A stretch of 64,000 nt of DNA from Olleya sediminilitoris (GTDB taxonomy: Bacteria > Bacteroidota > Bacteroidia > Flavobacteriales > Flavobacteriaceae): NCBI RefSeq assembly GCF_016785945.1, contig NZ_JAEMEF010000009.1, forward strand, positions 1-64,000, read 5' to 3'. The notes below the pieces were generated by a model. That model was not told where the DNA came from. It did not search any database and worked only from the letters and a program-made list of their open reading frames with translations. The translations under genes and the position numbers were made by a program. Below, piece by piece: positions 7,924 to 17,038 of the stretch. Each line of letters starts with the position of its first letter. The first letter of the stretch is position 1.

Positions 7924-9651
7924 CTAAACGTCTAAATCAAAAGTTTTTCTTAGTAATTCTAAGTTAGGGTTTTTTTCTTTAAGCTTTTCATATTTTTCAA
8001 CAGGTGTGTAAGCATATTTTGTCTCTAACTGTTCATCAACAGTAATATCTAAAACTATATCATAGTTTTTAAGATTTTTACGTAAATAAGTCATTAGGTC
8101 AAAAGACTGTCGTTCAACCTCTACTTTGTTAGTGGAATTAGGAAAAGTCAACTGAATTGATACACCATCTGCTGCCAGTGTTGGTTTGTCAATAGATAAT
8201 ATAGATGCTAAATTAAACTTTCCTTCTTTTTCAATTTTTGACACAAAAGTATTCCAAACTTCAGTTAAGTCATCTTGATGAAAAGGTTCTCTTGGTAAGT
8301 TTTCTTCATCAACAACAACTTCTAATTGTTTAATTTGGTGTTCTTTTTTTGCTCTTATACTTTTTAGTGATAAGCCAGATGTTCTTTTTTTATTAGTTGC
8401 AATACCATTTTCTAAAACAATTTTTGGTTTAGATGGAGTAATAGGTTTTACTGCTTCCGCAGAAACTTTTGCAGTTGTATTTGTGTTGCTTACAACAGCT
8501 TCAACATTGGGTTTTGTAACTTTAACAGGAGTTATTCCAATTTTTTTGAAATAAGAAGGTGGAATTATGAACCGACTGCTATTTTTTTTTTCTCCATCAA
8601 AAGTGATAGAGGCTAATTGCATTAGGGTAAGTTCAACTAGGAGTCGCTGATTTTTACTGCTTTTATATTTCAAATCACACTCGTTAGCCAAGTTAATTCC
8701 TTTAATTAAAAAGTCTTGACTTGCTTTTTGAGATTGTTCTAAATATTTAGTTTTAGTGTCTTCACCAACTTCAAGTAACTCTATAGTTACTGGGTTTTTA
8801 CAGACTAATAAATCTCTAAAATGAGACGCTAAACCTGCAATATAATGGTGACCATCAAATCCCTTTGATAAGGTTTTATTAAACTGAATTAATAATTCAG
8901 GTATTTTATTTTCTAGGATATTGTCCGTACTTTCAAAGTAAGTTTCATAATCTAAAACATTTAAATTTTCAGTAACAGATTGTCTTGTTAGTTCTTTACC
9001 AGAAAAACTAACGACACGATCAAATATGGATAATGCATCACGCATTGCTCCATCTGCCTTCTGAGCAATAATGTGTAAAGCATCGTCTTCTGCATTTATA
9101 CCTTGCTCTGTAGCAATATATTTTAAATAATTTTTAGCGTCTTTAACAGTTATTCGTTTAAAATCAAAAATTTGGCAACGTGATAATATAGTTGGTATTA
9201 TCTTGTGTTTTTCTGTGGTTGCTAAAATAAAAATACAGTGTTTTGGTGGTTCTTCTAAAGTCTTTAAAAAAGCATTAAAAGCGGATTGAGATAACATGTG
9301 TACCTCGTCAATAATATAGACTTTGTATTTACCAACTTGAGGCGGAATACGAACTTGGTCTGTTAGATTTCTGATATCATCAACCGAGTTGTTTGAGGCA
9401 GCATCCAGTTCAAAAATATTAAATGCAAAATCCTCGTCTTCAGACTCAGTACCATCACTATTTATCATCTTAGCTAAAATACGTGCACAACTAGTTTTAC
9501 CAACACCACGTGGTCCTGTAAATAGTAAGGCTTGTGCTAAATGATTGTTTTCAATAGCATTTAGTAAGGTATTTGTAATAGCAGATTGCCCAACAACGTC
9601 CTTAAAGGTTTGTGGTCTATATTTTCTGGCAGATACTACAAAGTGTTCCAA
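7924..9651 (-). CDS. dnaX: DNA polymerase III subunit gamma/tau
   Basis: A 575-residue clamp-loader ATPase. It shows SARKYRPQTF at the N-terminus, Walker A GPRGVGKTS, Walker B IIDEVHML, the SRC arginine-finger motif and a tau-like C-terminal extension. I choose the TTG at 9651 (EHFVVSARKYRPQ follows) rather than the ATG at 9702. The family normally starts here, and a -7 element (CAAATTTA on the + strand, 9700-9707) covers the upstream ATG. Between the Walker A helix and ELDAASNN the zinc module with four cysteines known from E. coli DnaX is absent; about 19 residues replace about 31. Confidence 0.95.
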   Translation of the reverse strand: MEHFVVSARKYRPQTFKDVVGQSAITNTLLNAIENNHLAQALLFTGPRGVGKTSCARILAKMINSDGTESEDEDFAFNIFELDAASNNSVDDIRNLTDQVRIPPQVGKYKVYIIDEVHMLSQSAFNAFLKTLEEPPKHCIFILATTEKHKIIPTILSRCQIFDFKRITVKDAKNYLKYIATEQGINAEDDALHIIAQKADGAMRDALSIFDRVVSFSGKELTRQSVTENLNVLDYETYFESTDNILENKIPELLIQFNKTLSKGFDGHHYIAGLASHFRDLLVCKNPVTIELLEVGEDTKTKYLEQSQKASQDFLIKGINLANECDLKYKSSKNQRLLVELTLMQLASITFDGEKKNSSRFIIPPSYFKKIGITPVKVTKPNVEAVVSNTNTTAKVSAEAVKPITPSKPKIVLENGIATNKKRTSGLSLKSIRAKKEHQIKQLEVVVDEENLPREPFHQDDLTEVWNTFVSKIEKEGKFNLASILSIDKPTLAADGVSIQLTFPNSTNKVEVERQSFDLMTYLRKNLKNYDIVLDITVDEQLETKYAYTPVEKYEKLKEKNPNLELLRKTFDLDV

Positions 9652-9699
9652 ATTATATCGAATTTTTAAACATCTGTTTGATGCTATAATAATGAATAA

Positions 9700-9707
9700 C
9701 AAATTTA
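9700..9707 (-). promoter_or_regulatory. -7 promoter element of dnaX
   Basis: On the minus strand the sequence reads TAAATTTG, an exact TAnnTTTG. Transcription would begin near 9693, downstream of the ATG at 9702, which supports the TTG start at 9651. No clear -33 motif was found. Confidence 0.45.
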
Positions 9708-9805
9708 AAAAATACCCATTAAACTAAGAAACCTTATCCTTGATTTTATGGATAGTTATTAACAAAACTATAGTTATTGTATTTGTTGAAACTATTTAAA
9801 GTTTA

Positions 9806-9839
9806 TTGTATACCAAATGTATTGTTTGTTGTAATTTTG
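9806..9839 (+). promoter_or_regulatory. Promoter of the RNase P RNA gene
   Basis: TTG at 9806-9808, 23 bases, then TAATTTTG at 9832-9839, matching the Bacteroidota form TTG-N17-23-TAnnTTTG. The mature 5' end of the RNA predicted from helix P1 (9845) is six bases downstream, as expected for a start site. Confidence 0.7.
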
Positions 9840-9844
9840 CATTT

Positions 9845-10150
9845 AGTAAATCGCCTTATCGCTTTAAATTTAGTTTAAAGAGGAAAGTCCGGACACCATA
9901 GTGTAATCATAGTGGTTAACAGCCATCCACCGAAAGGTGAGGAAAAGTGCAACAGAAAGTATGTACAGGTCATGCTGTAGTGAAACCAGGTAAACTCTAT
10001 GAGGTGCAATACCATGTATACTAACGTTTGAGCGTACACGCGCGATTGTTAGAGGGTAGGTAGCTAAAGCGTGTTGGTAACAGCAAGCTCAGATAAATGA
10101 TAAGGGCTCTTTGTTAAGAGTACAAAATCCGGCTTATAGATTTGCTTAAC
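9845..10150 (+). ncRNA. rnpB: RNase P RNA (bacterial type A)
   Basis: This is the catalytic RNA that removes tRNA 5' leaders. The conserved blocks are present in order: GAGGAAAGTCCGGACACC (9879 onwards), the GGTGAGGAAAAGTGCAACAGAAA region, GGTAAACTC, and near the 3' end AGATAAATGATAAGGG and ACAAAATCCGGCTTAT. Helix P1 forms between 9845-9852 (AGTAAATC) and 10139-10146 (GATTTGCT). The 3' end is approximate. A promoter lies directly upstream and a hairpin terminator directly downstream. Confidence 0.95.
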
Positions 10151-10156
10151 TATAAA

Positions 10157-10184
10157 AAAACCATCTAGTAATAGATGGTTTTTT
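10157..10184 (+). terminator. Terminator of rnpB (also faces rsmD)
   Basis: AAAACCATCTA (10157-10167), loop GTAA, TAGATGGTTTT (10172-10182), then more T. An A-run on the left makes it usable for the convergent rsmD operon as well. Confidence 0.88.
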
Positions 10185-10187
10185 GTT

Positions 10188-10745
10188 TTATTCTTCTTCG
10201 TCGATAGTTTTATTTTCAAAAAAACTAAATACGTTTCCTCCATAACTTTTGGAGTGTGTATAGTTTTGTAATTGTGATAAATCTGTGTGTTTAGAATGTT
10301 CTACAATTAATAAGCCTTCAGTTTCTAGTAATTTGTTTTCAAAAATTAAGGTTGGAATTTTCGCAAATTCTTCAACAGGAAAATCATAAGGTGGATCTGC
10401 AAATATGATTGTATGTTGTTGTTTGCTTTTTTCTAAAAATTTAAACACATCACTTTTAATGGTTTGTATATCCATTTCAAAACTAGTAGCAGTTTCGTTT
10501 ATAAATTTTATACAACCATAGTCTTGATCTACACATAAAATTTGTTCTGTACCTCTAGAAGCAAACTCATAGCTTATGTTTCCTGTACCAGCAAATAGGT
10601 CTAATACCGAAATATCATCAAAATAAAACTGGTTATTTAAAATGTTAAATAAGGCTTCCTTTGCCATATCTGTTGTTGGACGTACTGGTAGCTTTTTTGG
10701 AGCTGTTATCCTTCTTCCTTTAAATTGTCCTGATACGATGCGCAT
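10188..10745 (-). CDS. rsmD: 16S rRNA (guanine(966)-N(2))-methyltransferase RsmD
   Basis: A 185-residue Rossmann-fold methyltransferase. MRIVSGQFKGRRI at the N-terminus, the AdoMet loop VLDLFAGTGNISYE and the catalytic ADPPYDFP motif identify RsmD, which methylates G966 of 16S rRNA. The protein is full length. Its ATG overlaps the stop of the upstream DUF3822 gene by one base (TAATG), so the two are translationally coupled. Confidence 0.95.
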   Translation of the reverse strand: MRIVSGQFKGRRITAPKKLPVRPTTDMAKEALFNILNNQFYFDDISVLDLFAGTGNISYEFASRGTEQILCVDQDYGCIKFINETATSFEMDIQTIKSDVFKFLEKSKQQHTIIFADPPYDFPVEEFAKIPTLIFENKLLETEGLLIVEHSKHTDLSQLQNYTHSKSYGGNVFSFFENKTIDEEE

Positions 10746-11566
10746 TATAAGCTTTTTAGTAATGTAAAATGTAAGTGGTTCTCTTTTGGTTTTTCGGTAA
10801 AATCTAAATTGTCATTTCTATTTCCAAAAGACACATGTCTAATGTATTTATATGAAATTTGATAGATAGGGTCTTCCTCTGTAACACTTCCTAAAAACAC
10901 CACGTTTATAATTTCTGGATTTAGTTTTAATTGCTCCAGAGTAAATATTAGGTAATATATAAAATCTTCCTTTGTATGATACTCAAATGTGTTGTATAAC
11001 AAAAGTTTTCCTTTTTGTATTGCTATTATCTGAAAATTAGAACTAGAAATATTAACATATACCTTAGCTTGGTCATTGTGCTTTTCTAAAATTAATAATT
11101 TTTCTATTAATATGGTAGAGAAGTGGTTGTAAGTAAATGTACCAAACTGATCAAATATAAAATTGTTTACATTGGTAAAAGGCACATAAACATTAACACT
11201 GTCGTTACTAATTATTGTATCAAATGTAATGAAGTCTGTCTTTAAAATTTTGGTGTTAAATTTTAAATAATCAGCTAAAGCGTCTTCTTTAAATAATGGT
11301 TTGGGTACTAATGTTGCCCAATCATTAACATGTATAATGTTGATGTTATCAAACTTAATTTTTAATAACGCTTCTGTTTTAAAAAGATCTTTAACTGCAT
11401 CTAGTAACTCAGTAGGTGTTTTTTTTATTTTAAAGTCTTGAGACTTTAAGTGTAAGACAGTATTATTGTCTTTTTTTAAAACACAAAAAGAAAGTCCACT
11501 CAAACTAATTTGAATGGACAATTCTAAGTTGCTTGAATTATGTATTGTATTACTCGTTACTGCCAT
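10745..11566 (-). CDS. DUF3822 family protein
   Basis: A 273-residue protein resembling the Bacteroidota family DUF3822, regularly found beside rsmD. It has an actin/ASKHA-like feel (alternating strands such as LSIQISLSGLSFCVL and QAKVYVNISSSNFQIIAI) but I see no nucleotide-binding motif. I prefer the ATG at 11566 (MAVTSN) over the ATG at 11587, because it shortens the overlap with the upstream gene (stop at 11550) to 17 bases. Function unknown; coupling to rsmD suggests a role near RNA modification, as inference only. Confidence 0.8.
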   Translation of the reverse strand: MAVTSNTIHNSSNLELSIQISLSGLSFCVLKKDNNTVLHLKSQDFKIKKTPTELLDAVKDLFKTEALLKIKFDNINIIHVNDWATLVPKPLFKEDALADYLKFNTKILKTDFITFDTIISNDSVNVYVPFTNVNNFIFDQFGTFTYNHFSTILIEKLLILEKHNDQAKVYVNISSSNFQIIAIQKGKLLLYNTFEYHTKEDFIYYLIFTLEQLKLNPEIINVVFLGSVTEEDPIYQISYKYIRHVSFGNRNDNLDFTEKPKENHLHFTLLKSL

Positions 11567-12293
11567 AAGTTTTAGGCCAGTTTCCAAGTGTTTTAAAATC
11601 GCTCATAGATCCTACACGTAAAGCATCACCATTAACACCTTCAACAGATATTACTTGATTTTCTTTAAGTCTTAAGTTTTTGTCTTGATCGTATAAGATG
11701 TCATCTTTTTTAACATATGCTTCAAAAACAGGAATTTCATTTCCGTTTTCATCTTCTAACATTCCAGCATCCATTGTAAATTTAGTACCTTCTTTTGCTA
11801 GTGGTACATTCATCATGGTTTTGTATCTGTCAGTATCTTTAAATAATCTGTCTTTTACTGGTTCATAACCAATAGTGTCAACAATAACTTCGTCTTTAAA
11901 CATAGTTACACCACCATAAGCTAAAGTTCTTTCTTCATCAACAACACTAGTGTCTCTTCTTTCTACTAATGTAAATTTACCATTTTCGATAAATCTAATT
12001 AATTCGTCATAACTTTTAGTGAATTTTCCAGTAACAGTTCTGTGTGCTAATTGTGCATCTCTAATATCTATTAAACGCTCAATAGCTGCAGCGTAACGTT
12101 TTTCTTTAAGTTTATTAAATTCAATTTCGCCATAAACAGAATTAAATGTGATATAACCTAAAAAGATTATAAGTGCCCAAAGCGCTATTGTTAAAAAAGG
12201 TTTTGCTTTAGTTGGGATAAATTTGTCAATAAGCCAAACAATCAAAATTGTTAGTAAAATTGCTCCAAGTACAATAAGTGCTAATTTTATCAT
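11550..12293 (-). CDS. Membrane-anchored protein of unknown function
   Basis: A 247-residue protein with two N-terminal membrane helices (about residues 2-22 and 33-52), then a charged soluble domain with several beta-rich motifs and no enzyme signature I recognise. It is the first gene of the run with DUF3822 and rsmD, and overlaps DUF3822. A minus-strand -7 element (CAAATCTA on the + strand, 12326-12333) lies 33 bases upstream of the ATG. Such proteins occur next to DUF3822 in Flavobacteriaceae. Confidence 0.75.
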   Translation of the reverse strand: MIKLALIVLGAILLTILIVWLIDKFIPTKAKPFLTIALWALIIFLGYITFNSVYGEIEFNKLKEKRYAAAIERLIDIRDAQLAHRTVTGKFTKSYDELIRFIENGKFTLVERRDTSVVDEERTLAYGGVTMFKDEVIVDTIGYEPVKDRLFKDTDRYKTMMNVPLAKEGTKFTMDAGMLEDENGNEIPVFEAYVKKDDILYDQDKNLRLKENQVISVEGVNGDALRVGSMSDFKTLGNWPKTYGSNE

Positions 12294-12325
12294 AGTATTT
12301 TATTAAATTTAATTAAGGTCAGTGA

Positions 12326-12333
12326 CAAATCTA
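12326..12333 (-). promoter_or_regulatory. -7 element of the membrane protein-DUF3822-rsmD operon
   Basis: The minus strand reads TAGATTTG, an exact TAnnTTTG, at a suitable distance from the ATG at 12293. No -33 motif is evident. Confidence 0.4.
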
Positions 12334-12359
12334 CAATTTTTTTTTATTCGTTAAAACCA

Positions 12360-12387
12360 TTGTTGGTAAAAATGATTTATATATTTG
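12360..12387 (+). promoter_or_regulatory. Promoter of the helicase-kdsB operon
   Basis: TTG at 12360-12362, 17 bases, TATATTTG at 12380-12387. Both boxes and the spacing fit the Bacteroidota consensus; the ATG follows at 12416. Confidence 0.6.
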
Positions 12388-12415
12388 ATAAAAAGTTTAC
12401 AATTCACACAATTTA

Positions 12416-13846
12416 ATGACTAGTTCTCAATTTTATTCCCTTATAAAACAGCATTTTCCGTTTAATCCAACCACAAAACAAGATATTTTACTTTTACAAC
12501 TTTCTGAATTTATTTTAAATGATAAAGAAAATGGAGTGTTTTTGTTAAAAGGTTACGCTGGTACTGGTAAAACCACTATTATTGGTACAATTGTAGCAAA
12601 TTTATGGAAGATCAAAAAAAGTGCAGTTTTGATGGCTCCAACAGGTCGAGCAGCCAAAGTAATCTCTAATTATTCTAAAAAAGAAGCATTTACTATCCAT
12701 AAAAAAATATATTTCCCTAAAAAAGAAAGAGGAGGAGGTGTAAAGTTTGTTTTGCAACCCAATAAACACAAAAACACCATTTTTATTGTAGATGAAGCTT
12801 CTATGATACCGGATTCGCCAAGCGATTCTAAATTATTTGAAAACGGATCATTATTAGATGACTTAATGCAATATGTTTATCAAGGACATAAATGTAAACT
12901 GCTTTTAATTGGTGACACTGCTCAGTTACCTCCAGTTAAATTAGATATTAGTCCAGCTTTAGATGTAAATACGCTTAGTTTAAACTATAATAAGTCAGTA
13001 ACTAAAATGGAACTTGATGAAGTTGTACGTCAAGGTGAAGATTCTGGTATTCTAGAAAACGCTACCATTTTAAGAGAAGCTATTTCTGACGGATTTTATG
13101 ACAGCTTTAAATTTAATTTAAAAGCTTTTAAAGATATAGTCAGATTAGTAGATGGTTATGAAATTATGGATGCTATAAATGACTCTTATAGTAGTTTGGG
13201 TCATGAAGAAACCAGTATAATTGTTAGAAGTAATAAACGTGCAAACCTATATAATCAACAAATACGTAGTCGTATTTTGTTTAATGAAAACGAGTTATCT
13301 GCAGGTGATTACCTAATGGTAGTTAAAAATAATTACTTTTGGATTAAGCCAATAACCGAAGCTGGTTTTATAGCAAATGGTGATATTATTGAAGTTTTAG
13401 AAATCTTTAGCATTAAAGAATTATATGGTTTTAGGTTTGCAGAAGTTAAAGTGCGTATGGTTGATTACCCTAAAATGCAACCATTTGAAACCGTTTTAAT
13501 GTTAGATACCATTGAAGCCGAAACACCATCATTACCATATGAAGAGTCTAACCGATTGTATCAAGAAGTCCAAAAAGATTATGAAGACGAAACCAGTAAC
13601 TATAAAAAATTCTTAAAAATAAAAGGTAATAACTACTTTAACGCACTTCAAGTTAAATTTAGTTATGCCATAACGTGTCATAAATCACAAGGTGGTCAAT
13701 GGAATACGGTTTTTATAGAGCAACCTTATCTACCTAACGGAATAGACAAAGACTACCTTAGGTGGCTATATACTGCAATTACTCGTGCAAAAGAAAAACT
13801 ATATTTAATTGGTTTTAAAGACGAATTTTTTGAAGAAGACCATTAA
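12416..13846 (+). CDS. RecD/Dda-like superfamily 1 DNA helicase
   Basis: A 476-residue SF1B-type ATPase. Motif I is GYAGTGKTT (about residues 46-54), motif II VDEASMI, motif III LLIGDTAQLPPV. The C-terminal half contains TCHKSQGGQW and the motif VI region YTAITRAKEKLYLIG (UvrD_C_2). There is no RecB/RecC partner nearby, so it is a stand-alone Dda/RecD2-like helicase of the kind common in Bacteroidota, probably acting at stalled forks or on single-strand ends. It leads a + strand run with kdsB 35 bases downstream. Confidence 0.88.
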   Translation: MTSSQFYSLIKQHFPFNPTTKQDILLLQLSEFILNDKENGVFLLKGYAGTGKTTIIGTIVANLWKIKKSAVLMAPTGRAAKVISNYSKKEAFTIHKKIYFPKKERGGGVKFVLQPNKHKNTIFIVDEASMIPDSPSDSKLFENGSLLDDLMQYVYQGHKCKLLLIGDTAQLPPVKLDISPALDVNTLSLNYNKSVTKMELDEVVRQGEDSGILENATILREAISDGFYDSFKFNLKAFKDIVRLVDGYEIMDAINDSYSSLGHEETSIIVRSNKRANLYNQQIRSRILFNENELSAGDYLMVVKNNYFWIKPITEAGFIANGDIIEVLEIFSIKELYGFRFAEVKVRMVDYPKMQPFETVLMLDTIEAETPSLPYEESNRLYQEVQKDYEDETSNYKKFLKIKGNNYFNALQVKFSYAITCHKSQGGQWNTVFIEQPYLPNGIDKDYLRWLYTAITRAKEKLYLIGFKDEFFEEDH

Positions 13847-13881
13847 AATACCTTATTTTTATACTCTAATTTAAAACTTAG

Positions 13882-14610
13882 ATGAAAATAATAGCAATGA
13901 TTCCTGCACGATATAGTGCATCTCGTTTTCCTGGTAAATTAATGAAAGATTTAGGAGGAAAACCTGTCATTACACGTACTTATGAAGCAACAGTTAATAC
14001 CAAATTATTTGATGATGTGGTGGTGGTGACTGATAGCGATATAATTTATGACGAAATCAATAAAATTGGTGGTCATGTTTTAATGAGTAAAAAAGAACAC
14101 GAATGTGGTAGTGATCGTATTGCAGAAGCTGTTCAAGATTTAGATATAGATATAGTCATTAATGTGCAAGGCGATGAGCCTTTTACTGATGCAGAGTCTT
14201 TAAAAAAACTGATTCAGGTTTTTAAAGAAGATAAAGATCAAATAGTTGATCTAGCATCATTAATGGTAAATATTTCTAATTGGGAAGAAATTAAAAACCC
14301 AAATACAGTGAAGGTTATTGTAGATCAGCAAGATTTTGCATTATATTTTTCAAGAAGCCCAATACCTTATCCAAGAGATGAAGCTGTAGCTGTAAAATAC
14401 TTTAAACATAAAGGTGTCTATGCTTTTAGAAAACAAGCTATACTTGATTTTTATAATTTACCAATGCTAACGCTTGAAGCTTCAGAAAAGATTGAATGTA
14501 TTAGGTATTTAGAATACGGTAAACGTATTAAAATGGTTGAAACAGATATCGAAGGAGTAGAAATTGATACACCTGAAGATTTAGAACGTGCAAAAAAACT
14601 ATGGAAGTAG
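13882..14610 (+). CDS. kdsB: 3-deoxy-manno-octulosonate cytidylyltransferase
   Basis: A 242-residue enzyme that activates Kdo with CTP for lipopolysaccharide inner-core synthesis. The N-terminal nucleotide-binding signature [16 protein letters not shown], the [11 protein letters not shown] segment and NVQGDEPF are all present; the length is typical (about 245). Its last ten bases overlap the downstream HAD gene. In the same operon lies a KdnB-like alcohol dehydrogenase. In Shewanella a KdsB of this family accepts 8-amino-Kdo, so the sugar activated here may not be plain Kdo (inference). Confidence 0.96.
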   Translation: MKIIAMIPARYSASRFPGKLMKDLGGKPVITRTYEATVNTKLFDDVVVVTDSDIIYDEINKIGGHVLMSKKEHECGSDRIAEAVQDLDIDIVINVQGDEPFTDAESLKKLIQVFKEDKDQIVDLASLMVNISNWEEIKNPNTVKVIVDQQDFALYFSRSPIPYPRDEAVAVKYFKHKGVYAFRKQAILDFYNLPMLTLEASEKIECIRYLEYGKRIKMVETDIEGVEIDTPEDLERAKKLWK

Positions 14611-15308
14611 ATTATAGTCATATTAAAGTTATCGGTTTTGATGCTGATGATACACTTTGGGTAAACGAAACGTATTTTAGAAACGCTGAGCAAGAATTTG
14701 CTAAACTTTTAAGTCAGTTTGAAACCGAAAATAAAATAGACCAAGAACTATTTAAAATGGAAATTAAAAATCTTCCAGTATATGGTTATGGTGTAAAAGG
14801 TTTTGTGTTATCCATGGTAGAAATGGCTTTAGAGCTTTCAAACCATACGGTTTCAAATGCAACTATATCTAAAATTTTAGATATAGGTAAAAATATGATT
14901 AATGAAAAAGTAGAGCTGTTAGATGGTGTAGAGGAAGTACTTAAACAATTATCTAAAAAGTATAAGTTAATTGTTGCCACTAAAGGTGATTTACTGGATC
15001 AAGAACGTAAACTAGAAAAGTCAGGGTTGTTAGATTATTTTCATCATATTGAAGTTTTAAGTGATAAAAAAGAAGCTAATTATTCTAAATTATTAAACCA
15101 TTTAGAGATTAAGCCTTCAGAGTTTTTAATGATAGGTAACTCTTTAAAATCAGATATTTTACCACTTGTTAATTTAAAAGCCAGTGCCATACATGTTCCG
15201 TTTCATACAACTTGGTTGCATGAGCAAGTAGATGTTAATACCAACGATTTAAAACAATATCAAACACTTAAAAGTCTAAAAGACTTACCCAAATTATTAA
15301 AATTATAA
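14601..15308 (+). CDS. HAD-family phosphatase (YjjG-like)
   Basis: A 235-residue haloacid dehalogenase fold enzyme: motif I DADDTLW, a helical cap, motif II/III region IVATKGD and K-rich DKKEANYSK, motif [13 protein letters not shown]. The size and alpha-helical cap fit small-molecule or nucleotide phosphatases of the YjjG group. It is too large for the capless KdsC, so I do not call it Kdo-8-P phosphatase even though it overlaps kdsB by ten bases. The substrate is unknown. Confidence 0.88.
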   Translation: MEVDYSHIKVIGFDADDTLWVNETYFRNAEQEFAKLLSQFETENKIDQELFKMEIKNLPVYGYGVKGFVLSMVEMALELSNHTVSNATISKILDIGKNMINEKVELLDGVEEVLKQLSKKYKLIVATKGDLLDQERKLEKSGLLDYFHHIEVLSDKKEANYSKLLNHLEIKPSEFLMIGNSLKSDILPLVNLKASAIHVPFHTTWLHEQVDVNTNDLKQYQTLKSLKDLPKLLKL

Positions 15309-15926
15309 TTGAAAACATTAGATATAAATACCTGGAACAGAAAACAGCATTTTGAGCATTTTTCAAAATTGAAGGATCCTTATTTTGGGGTAACAATTCC
15401 TTTTGATGTAAGCAAAGCCTACGCTTATGCTAAAGTTAATAATGTAAGCTTTTTTGGTGTTTATCTTCATGCATGCATGACCGCTATAAATGCAATAGAA
15501 AATTTTAAATATAGAATAGTAGATGATGCTATTCAAATTTGTGATACTATCCATGCTTCGGCTACAATTATTAGAAGTGACAAAACCTTTGGTTTTTCTT
15601 TTATAAATTATGATACAGACTTAAATGTGTTTTTATCTAATTTATCTGCCGAAAAACGAAGAATTGAAAACTCACACGACCTGTTTCCACCAGTTAATGC
15701 TAATAATTGCATACATTGCTCAGCATTACCTTGGGTGAATTTTTCCGGTCATAAAGAGCCCACTTCAGGCGCAGTAGAATCTGTTCCTAAATTAGCATTT
15801 GCTAAAGCAATTAAAGACAATGACCAATTAATGATGAATGTAGCAATTAGTGTTAATCACGCTTTAGTGGATGGTTATCATATTGGTTTATTTTCAGAAT
15901 TATTTCAAGAACAATTAAATAAGTAA
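15309..15926 (+). CDS. Chloramphenicol acetyltransferase-like O-acyltransferase
   Basis: A 205-residue protein with the CAT fold signature HALVDGYHIG near the C-terminus (catalytic His and the structural Asp) and a CAT-like core ending FSELFQEQL. It starts with TTG directly after the HAD stop (TAA then TTGAAAACA); no ATG is available at this end and the reading frame begins as expected for the family. Many Bacteroidota carry such housekeeping CAT-like enzymes with unknown acceptors, so real chloramphenicol resistance is not implied. Its operon place suggests sugar or envelope acylation (inference). Confidence 0.85.
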   Translation: MKTLDINTWNRKQHFEHFSKLKDPYFGVTIPFDVSKAYAYAKVNNVSFFGVYLHACMTAINAIENFKYRIVDDAIQICDTIHASATIIRSDKTFGFSFINYDTDLNVFLSNLSAEKRRIENSHDLFPPVNANNCIHCSALPWVNFSGHKEPTSGAVESVPKLAFAKAIKDNDQLMMNVAISVNHALVDGYHIGLFSELFQEQLNK

Positions 15927-15954
15927 TAAATTTACAAATAAAGACTAAAAGTCA

Positions 15955-17037
15955 ATGAGTTATAAAAATTTTCCAATGGTGTCAAATGTAGTATTTGGAC
16001 GTGGTAGTTTTAATCAATTAGCAGATATTATTCAACCTAAAAGATTAAACACTAAAGCACCATTTATATTTTTTGTAGATGATGTCTTTAAAGGAAATGC
16101 TTGGTTAACCTCAAGAATACCATTATCCTATCAAGATAAAATAGTTTTTGTATCTACCAAAGAAGAACCAAAAACAGAACAAATAGATCAGTATGTAGAG
16201 GATATTATACTAAACTTTAAAGAACGTCCTTCTGGTATTATAGGTATTGGAGGTGGTTGTTTGCTAGATGTAGCAAAAGCTGTTGCTATAATGCTCAATA
16301 ATGATGGAGAAAGTAAAGATTATCAAGGTTGGGATTTGGTAAAAAACGAAGCTGTTTATCATGTTGGTATACCTACAATATCAGGAACTGGAGCAGAGGT
16401 TTCTAGAACAACTATTTTAACTGGTCCAGAACGTAAATTAGGTATCAATAGTGACTACACTCCTTTTGATCAAGTTATATTGGATCCAGAATTAACCAAA
16501 GATGTACCGACTGACCAATGGTTTTATACAGGAATGGATTGTTATGTACATTGTATAGAATCTTTAAAAGGAACCTATTTAAATGCTTTTAGCCAATCTT
16601 ATGGTGAGAAGGCATTGGAGCTTTGTAAAGATATTTTTCTAGGAGATCATTTAACCGAAGAAGAAGCTCAAGATCAATTAATGATGGCTAGTTGGCATGG
16701 CGGAATGAGTATTGCCTACTCTCAAGTCGGTGTAGCACATGCTATGAGTTATGGTTTAGGTTATTTGTTAGGTATCAAACATGGTATTGGTAACTGTATT
16801 GTTTTCGATCATTTAGAAGATTATTATCCTGAAGGAGTAGCAATGTTTAAACAAATGAAGATTAAACATAATATAACTTTACCTCAAGGTATTTGTAAAG
16901 ATTTATCTGACAAAGATTTTGATATTATGATAAATGTTGCTTTAAGTTTAGAACCTTTATGGGAAAATGCAATTGGTAAAAACTGGAAAGACAAAATAAC
17001 TCACGAAACGCTTAAGGCATTATACCAAAAAATGTAA
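15955..17037 (+). CDS. Iron-containing alcohol dehydrogenase, KdnB-like (Kdo 8-oxidase candidate)
   Basis: A 360-residue group III alcohol dehydrogenase. It shows VVFGRGSFNQL at the N-terminus, the NAD(P) loop GIGGGCLLDVAKAVA, TISGTGAEVSRT, and metal-site residues in MDCYVHCIES, GVAHAMSYGLG and IKHGIGNC. Among family members the overall sequence resembles KdnB, which oxidises C8 of Kdo as the first step to 8-amino-3,8-dideoxy-Kdo. Co-location with kdsB two genes upstream supports this. The partner aminotransferase KdnA is not in the window, so the assignment is provisional. It is separated by two bases from the acyltransferase gene. Confidence 0.8.
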   Translation: MSYKNFPMVSNVVFGRGSFNQLADIIQPKRLNTKAPFIFFVDDVFKGNAWLTSRIPLSYQDKIVFVSTKEEPKTEQIDQYVEDIILNFKERPSGIIGIGGGCLLDVAKAVAIMLNNDGESKDYQGWDLVKNEAVYHVGIPTISGTGAEVSRTTILTGPERKLGINSDYTPFDQVILDPELTKDVPTDQWFYTGMDCYVHCIESLKGTYLNAFSQSYGEKALELCKDIFLGDHLTEEEAQDQLMMASWHGGMSIAYSQVGVAHAMSYGLGYLLGIKHGIGNCIVFDHLEDYYPEGVAMFKQMKIKHNITLPQGICKDLSDKDFDIMINVALSLEPLWENAIGKNWKDKITHETLKALYQKM

Positions 17038-17038
17038 T

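Noticed and set aside
9652-9702. ATG at 9702 as the dnaX start
   Set aside because: The 17 extra residues are not family-like and the ATG lies in the -7 box; the TTG at 9651 gives the usual N-terminus.
9845-10150. tmRNA or a tRNA cluster
   Set aside because: The conserved blocks and the P1 pairing are those of RNase P RNA; there is no tRNA-like acceptor domain.
15309-15926. Acquired chloramphenicol resistance gene
   Set aside because: The CAT-like gene is embedded in a native operon with matching base composition and no mobile element; housekeeping relatives are common in Bacteroidota.
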